Assembly (NCBI GenBank): GCA_902778935.1
Contig: CACYZT010000002.1
Coordinates: 328,693 to 392,692, forward strand
Source of the DNA: an uncultured Bacteroidales bacterium
GTDB lineage: Bacteria; Bacteroidota; Bacteroidia; Bacteroidales; Paludibacteraceae
Direction of reading: 5' to 3'
DNA length: 64,000 nt
Positions 1 through 7,641 of the stretch are shown in pieces; positions within the stretch are counted from its first letter, which is position 1, and every line of letters begins with the position of its first letter. Under the pieces are notes generated by a model. It was not told the origin of the DNA. It saw only the letters and a list, made by a program, of their open reading frames with translations, and did no database searches. Position numbers and translations under genes: made by a program.

Positions 1-1764
1 TCCAATGGGCGTTTGCACCTACGGAATGTGTATCTGCTGTTCGTCAGTTGGTTCTTCTACTACAAGACAAGCGGTTTGTTTCTGCTCATACTGGCGTTTA
101 TCACGATAAGCGATTGGTTGATTGCGGGGCGGATAAAAGCGAGCGGCGAAGGGCGCAAGGCGAAAGCATGGCTCTGTCTGTCGGTCGTGATTGACCTCGG
201 TTTGCTGGCTTATTTCAAGTACGCCTATTTCTTCACGAATATGGTAAACGACCTGTTCGGAACGGGTTTTCGGGTGTTTGATATTTTTGCGTATGTGGGT
301 AACGGATTTGCGGGGGCAGGCCGTTTCAGCGTAGATACGATTATTCTGCCGGTAGGTATATCGTTCTATATCTTCCAGGTCATTTCCTATACTGCCGATG
401 TATTCCATAGGCGCATACAACCGGTAAAGAACATCCTTGATTTCGGATTCTATGTATCGTTCTTTCCGCAATTAGTGGCCGGTCCTATCGTGCGTGCCGA
501 GGAGTTCATTCCGCAGCTCTACAAACCATTCCGCCTGAGCCGCAGAGCGTTCGGCATAGCGGTATTTTGGATACTAAACGGATTGGCGAAGAAGATTATC
601 ATGTCCGATTATCTGGCGGTTAATCTCATCGACCGCGTGTTTGACAACCCGCTGTTGTTCTCCGGTTTTGAGAACCTGTTTGCCCTCTTTGCCTATTCGC
701 TACAGGTGTATGCCGATTTCTCGGGGTATACGGACATCGCTATCGGCGTGGCAATGCTGATGGGGTTCTATCTGCCGATGAACTTCAACAGTCCTTACAA
801 ATCGCAAAGTCCGCAGGAGTTCTGGCGTCGCTGGCATATGTCGTTAGGCCGATGGCTGAAGACCTATCTGTATATCCCGTTAGGCGGTAACCGTCAGATC
901 GGGTTCGGCACGTATTTCTGGTTAAGTCTTATAGCGTTCGTGTCCGCCGCTCTGACCGGCTGGTGGGTGTGGATATTGGTGCCCTTCGGCGTATTTATGG
1001 CGGGCGTGTTTGTCTGGAACAAATGGATGAGCCGAAAAGGGGATGCGTCTATCGAGAGCCGAAAACTGCTTTACGCGAACTTAAACTCGTTCATCACACA
1101 GGTGTTAGGCGGTTTATGGCACGGCGCCAGTTGGAACTTCATCATCTGGGGCGGTATCAACGGTATCGGTATGATTGTGGAGAAGATATGGCGTAAGATG
1201 GGTTGGCATGTCCGCTTTGCGTCCATAACCATACTGACAGCAGGTCTGTGCGTGGCGGATTATACAACCAACCTGCCGGCATGGCGTCTGTTTGCCGTTT
1301 GGGCTGCGATTATATGGGTGGGAACCGCTATACGCTATGTCTATTGGTTATGCGAAGGCTCAGACAACCGTTTCACAAAAGCGATGGGTACAGCTTGGGC
1401 GATTGTGCAGACGTTTACGTTTATTACGTTCACCCGTTTGTTTTTCCGCTCGAGTAGTAATCTCGATCCGGAGACGGCGAATGAAGTAGCGTGGGCGACG
1501 GCGAAGAATATGGTTAATCAGATTGGCGGCGCATGGAGTAACGCCATCATTCCTGATTTCCTATGGGAATACCGATGGGTGGTAGCTATGTTCGTTGCCG
1601 GTATGGTCATCCATTGGTTACCGACCAATTGGAAACGGCGTTACCGTCTGGCGTTTAGTGCCATGCCGCTATGGTTGATGGTAATAGCCGTGTGCGTGGC
1701 GATTGTAGTTATATACCAATTCGTGACGGCCGATATGCAACCGTTTATCTATTTTCAGTTCTAA
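1..1764 (+). CDS. MBOAT-family O-acyltransferase, 5' partial
   Basis: Membrane-bound O-acyltransferase of the AlgI/DltB type, which moves acyl groups (often acetyl) onto extracytoplasmic polymers. The frame is open to the window edge, and the first possible start (TTG at 13) lies inside the family's N-terminal membrane region, so the true start is upstream. The protein shows many hydrophobic segments, the family block FFPQLVAGPIVRAEEF, the block QEFWRRWHMSLGRWLKTYLY, and the catalytic-histidine block GGLWHGASWNFIIWGG at about residue 370. The substrate cannot be told. The usual SGNH/AlgJ-like partner is not next to it; coaE follows after 27 bp. Confidence 0.9.
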   Translation, partial: SNGRLHLRNVYLLFVSWFFYYKTSGLFLLILAFITISDWLIAGRIKASGEGRKAKAWLCLSVVIDLGLLAYFKYAYFFTNMVNDLFGTGFRVFDIFAYVGNGFAGAGRFSVDTIILPVGISFYIFQVISYTADVFHRRIQPVKNILDFGFYVSFFPQLVAGPIVRAEEFIPQLYKPFRLSRRAFGIAVFWILNGLAKKIIMSDYLAVNLIDRVFDNPLLFSGFENLFALFAYSLQVYADFSGYTDIAIGVAMLMGFYLPMNFNSPYKSQSPQEFWRRWHMSLGRWLKTYLYIPLGGNRQIGFGTYFWLSLIAFVSAALTGWWVWILVPFGVFMAGVFVWNKWMSRKGDASIESRKLLYANLNSFITQVLGGLWHGASWNFIIWGGINGIGMIVEKIWRKMGWHVRFASITILTAGLCVADYTTNLPAWRLFAVWAAIIWVGTAIRYVYWLCEGSDNRFTKAMGTAWAIVQTFTFITFTRLFFRSSSNLDPETANEVAWATAKNMVNQIGGAWSNAIIPDFLWEYRWVVAMFVAGMVIHWLPTNWKRRYRLAFSAMPLWLMVIAVCVAIVVIYQFVTADMQPFIYFQF

Positions 1765-1791
1765 CCGGTTTAGAACCGGAGCAAGTTATCT

Positions 1792-2433
1792 ATGCAGACA
1801 GTTGGCATCACAGGAGGGATAGGAAGCGGGAAGAGCCGGATAGCTCAAGAGCTGGCGAAGCGAGGTTTCGTTGTCTATGATTGCGACCGCGAGGCGAAGC
1901 GGATTATCGAGGAGAACGAGGATGTGCAGAAAGCCATTATTGCGTTGCTGGGAGAGGAAGCCTTTATTCATTTACCATTGGGGCAGGTACCATGTACTAT
2001 ATACAATACCGAATATGTAGCCAAGCGCGTTTTCTCGGAGCCGGAACTGTTAGAGCGTCTGAATGCCATCGTTCATCCGGCTGTTGGGGAAGATATCAAG
2101 AGGAAGATATCCGAAGGAAGAACGCTTTTGATTGAGTCGGCTATTTTGTACGAAGCGGGACTGGACCGGTTGTGCAACAGGATTATTGTGGTGGATGCGC
2201 CGGAAGATGTTCGTATCGCGCGTGTGATTGAACGCGATTATCACGGAGAAGCGACCGGCGACAATATAAACAAGGTACGCGCTCGCATGCGCACGCAAGG
2301 AGTAAAGGCGAAAGAACTAAGGGCGAAAGGAAAAGTGTTGTTGGTTAATAATGACGGAAGAAGGACTATTGAACAATTAGCGACTGAGATAGAGGAGCAG
2401 ATAACTCCCAAACAGGATAGTTCAAACAGATGA
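1792..2433 (+). CDS. coaE: Dephospho-CoA kinase
   Basis: Catalyses the last step of coenzyme A synthesis, ATP-dependent phosphorylation of dephospho-CoA at the 3'-ribose hydroxyl, in the cytoplasm. The P-loop GGIGSGKS lies at residues 8-15, followed by the family segment YDCDREAKRII. The length of 213 residues is normal. The ATG at 1792 gives the expected N-terminus. The stop overlaps the next start (ATGA at 2430-2433), so translation of the two genes is probably coupled. Confidence 0.95.
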   Translation: MQTVGITGGIGSGKSRIAQELAKRGFVVYDCDREAKRIIEENEDVQKAIIALLGEEAFIHLPLGQVPCTIYNTEYVAKRVFSEPELLERLNAIVHPAVGEDIKRKISEGRTLLIESAILYEAGLDRLCNRIIVVDAPEDVRIARVIERDYHGEATGDNINKVRARMRTQGVKAKELRAKGKVLLVNNDGRRTIEQLATEIEEQITPKQDSSNR

Positions 2434-3029
2434 TTCATAGAAGCCGATACATATTGATTTTTCTGCTTAGCGGACTAAGTATCTGTGCGTTTGGCGAGCA
2501 GCCGAAGAAGAGTATCTCGTCCACTATGCGCACATCGTTTATGCTGAACGCCTGCGTATCGAATTACAAACAGCCAGCGTTGGGTTTCACGATTGCCCGT
2601 AGCGGAGCATTCGGATACTATGCCAATTTCATGATTGGTATGAACAGCATGCACATGGGTTACTCTTACCTCGCGGATGAAGACAACCGATTGCTGGACG
2701 GCGAGTACAAAGGACAGATTCCATTCTACACAGGTAAACGCGCTTATAACCGTCTCTCTGCGACCGCCGGCGCGATGGTTCGTATGAAAATTCCGCTTTA
2801 TCTGTATGTAGGAGCCGGATACGGATACAAGACCGAGACGCGCGAATTGCTCAACAAGCAATGGGTACAAGCAGCTACGAGTTTGGGCCATAGCGCGGTG
2901 GTAGAAGGCGGTCTTTTTGCCCGCTGGGACAATGTGACTCTGCTTGCGGGTTATTCCCTTTTCATCGGTCAGCAGAACCATTTCTATCACGAAGCCAAGG
3001 TGGGTTTAGGTTATACATTTAAGAAATAA
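2430..3029 (+). CDS. Secreted barrel-like envelope protein, unknown function
   Basis: 199 residues with a Sec signal peptide (hydrophobic core LIFLLSGLSICAF, cleavage probably near residue 22). The rest alternates polar and aromatic or hydrophobic residues, with glycine-rich turns (YVGAGYGYKTE, LLAGYSLFIG) and a C-terminal strand ending in aromatic residues (KVGLGYTFKK). This pattern suits a small outer-membrane beta-barrel. No family was recognised. It overlaps coaE by four bases and precedes a lipoprotein gene, so an envelope role is likely but unproven. Confidence 0.7.
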   Translation: MIHRSRYILIFLLSGLSICAFGEQPKKSISSTMRTSFMLNACVSNYKQPALGFTIARSGAFGYYANFMIGMNSMHMGYSYLADEDNRLLDGEYKGQIPFYTGKRAYNRLSATAGAMVRMKIPLYLYVGAGYGYKTETRELLNKQWVQAATSLGHSAVVEGGLFARWDNVTLLAGYSLFIGQQNHFYHEAKVGLGYTFKK

Positions 3030-3054
3030 AACTATGCGGAAATAAAACTATGCG
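3023..3054 (+). repeat. Perfect 16-bp tandem duplication across a start codon
   Basis: GAAATAAAACTATGCG occurs at 3023-3038 and again at 3039-3054. The first copy holds the stop of the upstream gene and a decoy start (ATG CGG AAA TAA). The second holds the start of the lipoprotein gene at 3050. Confidence 0.95.
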
Positions 3055-3580
3055 CAAACAATTATACTATATCGTTCTCGTTTTGCTGGTTAGCGTTCAT
3101 CTGTCTTCCTGTAAGGAAGATCCTATTCCGACGGTAAGTTTGGAGATGCTTCCTACGGAACTGGTTGGTTTGGGTGAGACGATGCTATTTGATACGCTTC
3201 CGTACACTATTACGGAGTATATATCCGATACGATTACGCCCGATTCGATAGTGGTGGACACGCTGGTGATCGATACGTTCAGTATTGACACATTCTGGAT
3301 GGATACGATTTGTCTGTTGGGTGCTATTTCGTATGCGGGCGATGCGTTAACAGGTCCGGCTCTGCATGAGGTCGGTTTTTGCATCAACGATTATATCTGC
3401 TATCCTGTTTATGAGTCATTAGAACCGGAGACGCCGGCATTTGTCTATGATACGTTTGCGTACATCCTTCCGGTTCGTTATGACGAGAAGATGTATGTTC
3501 ATTCCTACGCCATCAACCCGTTCGGTACCGTGCGGAGTAAGACGATTCACGTGCGGATGTCGGACTTCGACGAGCGTTAA
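3050..3580 (+). CDS. Lipoprotein with pentapeptide xxxDT repeats
   Basis: 176 residues. A lipoprotein signal with lipobox LSSC places the lipidated cysteine at residue 21, followed by KED. Six consecutive pentapeptides of form xxxD[TS] occupy residues 57-86 (YISDT, ITPDS, IVVDT, LVIDT, FSIDT, FWMDT). The remainder resembles an Ig-like or fibronectin-like domain found in Bacteroidales lipoproteins (HEVGFCIND, YAINPFGTVRSK). Function unknown. It is probably cotranscribed with the upstream barrel-like gene and is followed by a terminator. Confidence 0.75.
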   Translation: MRKQLYYIVLVLLVSVHLSSCKEDPIPTVSLEMLPTELVGLGETMLFDTLPYTITEYISDTITPDSIVVDTLVIDTFSIDTFWMDTICLLGAISYAGDALTGPALHEVGFCINDYICYPVYESLEPETPAFVYDTFAYILPVRYDEKMYVHSYAINPFGTVRSKTIHVRMSDFDER

Positions 3581-3608
3581 TATGTGGAAAAATTGACGGA
3601 TTTTGCAT

Positions 3609-3636
3609 AAAAGGGGCAATAAATTGCTCCTTTTTT
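3609..3636 (+). terminator. Intrinsic terminator after the coaE/lipoprotein operon
   Basis: A 10-bp stem (AAGGGGCAAT with ATTGCTCCTT, one G-U pair) with a two-base loop is followed by a T run. Confidence 0.8.
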
Positions 3637-3645
3637 CATATATGC

Positions 3646-3676
3646 TTGCATATATGGATAATTTTTACTATCTTTG
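3646..3676 (+). promoter_or_regulatory. Bacteroidota-type promoter of dapB
   Basis: TTG at 3646-3648 and TATCTTTG at 3669-3676 are exactly 20 bp apart, matching the -33/-7 form used by the Bacteroidota primary sigma factor. The -33 element lies in TTGCATATATGG. Confidence 0.85.
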
Positions 3677-3730
3677 CACGATTTTTGTGTGTGCGTGTAA
3701 GGCGCGTACGTGTATGTAAGGAGAAAGAAT

Positions 3731-4426
3731 ATGAGAATCGCTATTATCGGATATGGAAAAATGGGGCACATGATAGAGGATGTAGCCATTGAACGCGGAC
3801 ATGAGATTGTTGCGCGGATAGATGCCGGCGATGTATTTGATTTGAGAGACGCAGATGTGGCGATTGAGTTCACTACACCTGCTACCGCCAAGGATAATAT
3901 TTTACGCGCGTGGGCGCAAGGAGTGCCGGTTATTTCCGGCTCTACGGGTTGGAAGCCGGAGGAATTGAAGATTGAAGATTTGAGATTGAAGATTGAGGGC
4001 AACAAGACCATCATCTCTAATGAGGCGGGTAAGGTGATGCTGGTATGGAGCAGTAACTATTCGGTGGGCGTGAATATCACATTTGAGTTGAATAAAATAC
4101 TGGCACAAATGATGAGCACACAGCCGCAATACACTCCGAGCATCAAAGAGATTCACCATATTCATAAGCTGGATAAACCGAGCGGAACGGCAAAGACGCT
4201 GGCGGAACAGATTCAAGATGCCGACCTATCGAAATATCGAAGTATCGAAGATATTCAGATCGAATCTATTCGCGAGGGCGAAGTGCCGGGTACGCATATT
4301 GTGACATGGGACAGCGAAGAAGATACGATTGTGCTGACGCATATTGCTAAAGGCCGCAGAGGCTTTGCGCTGGGCGCCGTTTTGGCTGCGGAGTCGTTAG
4401 CTCGACAGCAGCACGAGATTGGATAA
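3731..4426 (+). CDS. dapB: 4-hydroxy-tetrahydrodipicolinate reductase
   Basis: Reduces hydroxy-tetrahydrodipicolinate with NAD(P)H in the lysine and diaminopimelate pathway. The N-terminal nucleotide-binding motif is GYGKMG, and the family signature EIHHIHKLDKPSGTAKTLAE carries the catalytic His/Lys region. The start at 3731 is chosen because AAGGAGA sits about seven bases upstream and the next ATG (3710) would add a tail not typical of the family. At 231 residues it is slightly short at the C-terminus. An in-frame repeat tract encodes LKIEDLRLKIEG (about residues 79-90), an insertion not typical of DapB. Confidence 0.93.
   Translation: MRIAIIGYGKMGHMIEDVAIERGHEIVARIDAGDVFDLRDADVAIEFTTPATAKDNILRAWAQGVPVISGSTGWKPEELKIEDLRLKIEGNKTIISNEAGKVMLVWSSNYSVGVNITFELNKILAQMMSTQPQYTPSIKEIHHIHKLDKPSGTAKTLAEQIQDADLSKYRSIEDIQIESIREGEVPGTHIVTWDSEEDTIVLTHIAKGRRGFALGAVLAAESLARQQHEIG
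3963..3997 (+). repeat. Word-like repeat tract inside dapB
   Basis: About four near-copies of GATTGAA/GATTTGA stand in tandem and are translated in frame as alternating Leu/Lys/Ile/Glu. Confidence 0.8.
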
Positions 4427-4427
4427 A

Positions 4428-4479
4428 TCACTCGACAATCACCCGTGAATCACCCGACAATCACCCGCGAATCACCCGT
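4428..4479 (+). repeat. Word-like repeat tract between dapB and lepB
   Basis: Five near-copies of an 11-bp unit (AATCACCCGTG, AATCACCCGAC, AATCACCCGCG and variants) without spacers. Confidence 0.9.
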
Positions 4480-4530
4480 GTTTGAGTAGAAAAAGTATCG
4501 AGATAAATAAGGAAGAGTATTTGAACTATA

Positions 4531-5985
4531 ATGGAAAGTTTTCAAGACAGAATAAAGAATGTGCCGCGTGGCGGATGGATACGCGCGGGTATTTGGAGCG
4601 CGCTGTATATTGCATTCGTGATTTGGGTTGCATGGGGCGATTGGGCTTCACTGGGTTGGTTGGCGTTACTGCCGCTGATTGTGGATGCATTCACTACGAA
4701 ATATATCAACTACGGCTGGTGGAAGAAATACAGGCCAAATAACCCCTCCCCGACCCTCCCCTCAAGGGAGGGAGAGAACGAGGCAACACAAAACCCCAAG
4801 GGGAATGCGTTTCTTTATACCTTGTTTAGTTGGTTAGACGCGATTGTGTTTGCGTTAGTGGCGGTATATTTTATTAATTTGTACATTTTCCAGAACTATC
4901 AGATACCGAGTTCGAGTTTGGAGAAGAGCTTGCGTGTGGGTGATTTTCTGTATGTGAGCAAGATGGCTTATGGAGCGCGTGTGCCGCAGACGCCGTTGAG
5001 TATGCCGCTCGTGCAGCACACGATGCCGAAATGGTTAGGCGGCGGTAAGAGTTACTGCGATTGGCCTCATTGGGAATACAAGCGTCTGGCGGGTTGGACA
5101 AGTCCGCAGAAAGGCGATATCGTAGTGTTCAATTTTCCTGCCGGCGACACGGTATGTCTGAATATGCAAAATCCGGATTACTACACGCTGAAGTATTACT
5201 ACGGCGAGAATGTAGTTCGTACGCGGACAGATGTGTTTGGCGAGATAGTGACACGTCCGGTGGATAGACGGGAGAACTATGTGAAGCGCTGTGTGGGAAC
5301 ACCCGGCGATTCGTTGAAAATCGTGGATAATACGATTTGGACAAAGGACAATGGACAAAGGACGAAGGAATCAGGAGTCAGGAACCAGGACTCGAATGTT
5401 TTGGGAGAGTGGATTCGTGAGCCGGAGAGAGAGGGTGTGCAGTTGAATTACTATGTACAAACAGACGGACATGTGTTTGGCGCTAAATACTTAGAGAAGC
5501 TTGGCGTGAGTGTAGCCGACCGCGTGCAGATAGATGCACAGACCTGGCATTTCCCGTTGACAGAGGCGATGCGTGAGGAGTTGGCGAAGAATCCTCATGT
5601 GCTGAATATGTTCGTTGAGCCGGAAGAGCGCGGTGGAGAAGTGTATCCGCTGGGCCACAACGAATGGACGCGCGATAACTACGGTCCGATTTATATTCCG
5701 CGGAAGGGCGACAAAATCATGATTACGGAGGAGAACTACTGGGTATATAAGCGGATTGCGGACGCCTATGAGTTCAAACCGATGTGTATCGGCGAGGAGT
5801 ACGAGTTTTCGATGGACTACTACTGGATGATGGGCGACAACCGGCATAATTCGGCGGACAGCCGTTATTGGGGTTTTGTGCCTGAAGACCATATTGTCGG
5901 TAGGCCGGTATTCATCTGGCTCTCTATCGACAAAGACAAGCACAGTATCCGTTGGAACAGGATTGGCAGAGGAGCGAAGAGATAG
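4531..5985 (+). CDS. lepB: Signal peptidase I
   Basis: Membrane serine protease that removes Sec signal peptides. Two N-terminal hydrophobic segments (about 20-55) and a third (about 100-118) precede the catalytic block IPSSSLEKSL, with Ser129 as the likely nucleophile. The block YVKRCVGTPGD gives Lys252 as general base, and GDNRHNSADSRYWGFVP is the C-terminal signature. At 484 residues it is long, as in other Bacteroidota. Two in-frame repeat-derived inserts lie outside the catalytic blocks: NPSPTLPSREGE at about 71-82, and a tract at about 270-290. It is followed by wbqC-like and ilvE. Confidence 0.95.
   Translation: MESFQDRIKNVPRGGWIRAGIWSALYIAFVIWVAWGDWASLGWLALLPLIVDAFTTKYINYGWWKKYRPNNPSPTLPSREGENEATQNPKGNAFLYTLFSWLDAIVFALVAVYFINLYIFQNYQIPSSSLEKSLRVGDFLYVSKMAYGARVPQTPLSMPLVQHTMPKWLGGGKSYCDWPHWEYKRLAGWTSPQKGDIVVFNFPAGDTVCLNMQNPDYYTLKYYYGENVVRTRTDVFGEIVTRPVDRRENYVKRCVGTPGDSLKIVDNTIWTKDNGQRTKESGVRNQDSNVLGEWIREPEREGVQLNYYVQTDGHVFGAKYLEKLGVSVADRVQIDAQTWHFPLTEAMREELAKNPHVLNMFVEPEERGGEVYPLGHNEWTRDNYGPIYIPRKGDKIMITEENYWVYKRIADAYEFKPMCIGEEYEFSMDYYWMMGDNRHNSADSRYWGFVPEDHIVGRPVFIWLSIDKDKHSIRWNRIGRGAKR
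4744..4775 (+). repeat. CCCTCCC/GGGAGGG palindromic repeat inside lepB
   Basis: Two CCCTCCCC-type words are followed by a perfect 7-bp stem CCCTCCC-CTCAA-GGGAGGG, read in frame as NPSPTLPSREGE between two membrane segments. The same peptide recurs in unrelated Bacteroidota proteins (recalled, not checked here). Confidence 0.85.
5339..5392 (+). repeat. Word-like repeat tract inside lepB
   Basis: Near-copies of GGACAAA/GGACAAT/GGACGAA followed by AGGAATC/AGGAGTC/AGGAACC, read in frame as a polar loop (TKDNGQRTKESGVRNQD). Confidence 0.8.
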
Positions 5986-6043
5986 TGCTGTGGTTTTAGA
6001 GTAAAAGCATTTTAAAGACATAAACACAAAAAATATTGTTGAA

Positions 6044-6568
6044 TTGATACTACCGACTGCATATTTGCCGCCCTTGTCGTACATGGAAGCGCTGATGCGC
6101 GAACCGGCGACAATCGAACAGATGGAGACGTTTGAGAAACAGACGTTCCGCAACAGGGCGATTATAAGAGACGCCAAAGACGAGTTGGTGCGGCTGACGA
6201 TACCGGTGAAGAAAGTGGAGCATAAACAGCTCACGCGTGACATCGAGATCAGTTACCAGACGCGATGGCAACACCAACACTGGATTACGCTCGTAAGTGC
6301 CTACCAACACACGCCGTATTTCATGTATTTCGCGGACTACCTGAAGCCGTTCTACGAACGCGAGTACAAATGGCTGATAGACCTGAATGACGAGCTGAAC
6401 GCGACGATTGTGAGTTTGCTGAAAAAAGAAAGACCGGCTTTAGTCGAAAGTCAAAAGTCGAAAGTCGAAAGACGCACAACGGATTGGAGCGGACAGATCT
6501 GGACAGACAAACATCCGTGGCAAACGGAGATAAGTATATTTGATAGATTGTTTGATGAAAGAGATTGA
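6044..6568 (+). CDS. WbqC-like protein
   Basis: Member of the WbqC-like family, common in Bacteroidota next to lepB, with no firmly known reaction; some members sit in O-antigen loci. The N-terminus LPTAYLPPLSYMEAL and the blocks KQTFRNRAIIRDAKDELVRL and YQHTPYFMYFADYLKPFY are typical. No ATG precedes this block in frame. The TTG at 6044 is taken as start; ATT at 6035 is possible, and a stop lies at 6002. A repeat tract encodes VESQKSKVERR near residue 135. The end overlaps ilvE by 14 bases. Confidence 0.8.
   Translation: MILPTAYLPPLSYMEALMREPATIEQMETFEKQTFRNRAIIRDAKDELVRLTIPVKKVEHKQLTRDIEISYQTRWQHQHWITLVSAYQHTPYFMYFADYLKPFYEREYKWLIDLNDELNATIVSLLKKERPALVESQKSKVERRTTDWSGQIWTDKHPWQTEISIFDRLFDERD
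6442..6471 (+). repeat. Word-like repeat tract inside the wbqC-like gene
   Basis: Four near-copies of GTCGAAA/GTCAAAA, translated in frame. Confidence 0.8.
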
Positions 6569-7598
6569 TTGGAGTACATTAGGTTTTCATTATACCGAGC
6601 CGGATTATATCGTTCGGTCGGCATATCACAATGGTGTATGGGAAGAGCCGTACGCTACGAAGGACAAGTATCTGCACCTGCATGTGTCAGCCACTTGTCT
6701 GCAATACGGGCAAGAGGCATTTGAGGGGTTGAAAGCTTTTCGCGGTGTGGACGGAAAGATTCGTATCTTCCGCTGGCGCGAGAATGCGAAACGAATGGCA
6801 CGTAGTGCGGAAGGCTTGTACATGGCGCCTGTGCCGGAGGAGTTGTTAGGCAAGGCTATCCGTTTGGCGCTGGAGAAGAATATGGATTTTGTACCGCCTT
6901 ATGGAACGGGTGCAACACTTTATTTCCGTCCGTTGCTGATTGGTACGACGCCCCGTCTGGGGGTGGGACCGGGACGTGACTTCGAGTTCATCGTCATCCC
7001 TTCACCGATCGGACCGTACTATCCGGGTAAGTTCCACTGCACGTCTTTTATCGTGAACCGGCATGTGGACAGAGCCGCACCATATGGAACGGGAACCTTC
7101 AAAGTCGGCGGTAACTATGCTTCCTCGTTCCGTGCGACGGAAGCAGCACATGCGCAAGGTTACGACTGTTTGTTTTTGGACTCCAAGTACCACCGGTATA
7201 TTGACGAGTGCTCGGCAGCGAATTTCATCGGTATCCGGCGCGTCGCCGGAGACAGCCAGCCTTGCGGAGGGTACGAATACTTGACGCCGAGGAGTAGTGC
7301 TATATTGCCGAGTATCACGAATGACAGCCTGATGACGCTGGCGCGCGAGAAAGGGATGAAAGTGACGCGTCGGCATATACGTCTGGAGGAGTTAGCGGAG
7401 ATGAGTGAAGCCGCAGCGTGCGGAACGGCTTGCGTCATTTCTCCGATAGACCAAGTGCTGGACCCGGAACGCAACAAAGTCTATCGTTTCGGCACCGAAC
7501 CCGGTCCTGTGTTGACAGAATTGTATCACGCGCTGAGGGATATTCAGTTCGGACGGGCGGAAGACAGACACGGATGGACGGAGGTATTTGAGAATTGA
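6555..7598 (+). CDS. ilvE: Branched-chain amino acid aminotransferase
   Basis: PLP enzyme that interconverts valine, leucine and isoleucine with their 2-oxo acids, using glutamate/2-oxoglutarate. Fold class IV features are present: YGQEAFEGLKAFR, FRWRENAKRM, GTFKVGGNYASS (PLP-binding Lys), and LDSKYHRYIDECSAANF. The start at the ATG of 6555 gives 347 residues, normal for the long (BCAT2-like) form. An in-frame TTG at 6540 is less likely. It overlaps the wbqC-like gene and lies in the same transcription unit as dapB-lepB. Confidence 0.94.
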   Translation: MKEIDWSTLGFHYTEPDYIVRSAYHNGVWEEPYATKDKYLHLHVSATCLQYGQEAFEGLKAFRGVDGKIRIFRWRENAKRMARSAEGLYMAPVPEELLGKAIRLALEKNMDFVPPYGTGATLYFRPLLIGTTPRLGVGPGRDFEFIVIPSPIGPYYPGKFHCTSFIVNRHVDRAAPYGTGTFKVGGNYASSFRATEAAHAQGYDCLFLDSKYHRYIDECSAANFIGIRRVAGDSQPCGGYEYLTPRSSAILPSITNDSLMTLAREKGMKVTRRHIRLEELAEMSEAAACGTACVISPIDQVLDPERNKVYRFGTEPGPVLTELYHALRDIQFGRAEDRHGWTEVFEN

Positions 7599-7620
7599 GA
7601 ATTGAAAATTGAAAATTAAG
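7588..7620 (+). repeat. Word-like repeat tract after ilvE
   Basis: Near-copies of AGAATTG/AAAATTG/AAAATTA in tandem overlap the ilvE stop and extend towards the next gene. Confidence 0.85.
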
Positions 7621-7641
7621 AATTACTCAAAATTATAGTTT

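Noticed and set aside
4428-4479. Possible CRISPR array or iteron-type origin
   Set aside because: Direct 11-bp words without spacers and with no replication gene; it belongs with the other word-like tracts.
6540-6554. TTG start of ilvE at 6540
   Set aside because: The ATG at 6555 gives the usual BCAT N-terminus and needs less overlap with the wbqC-like gene.
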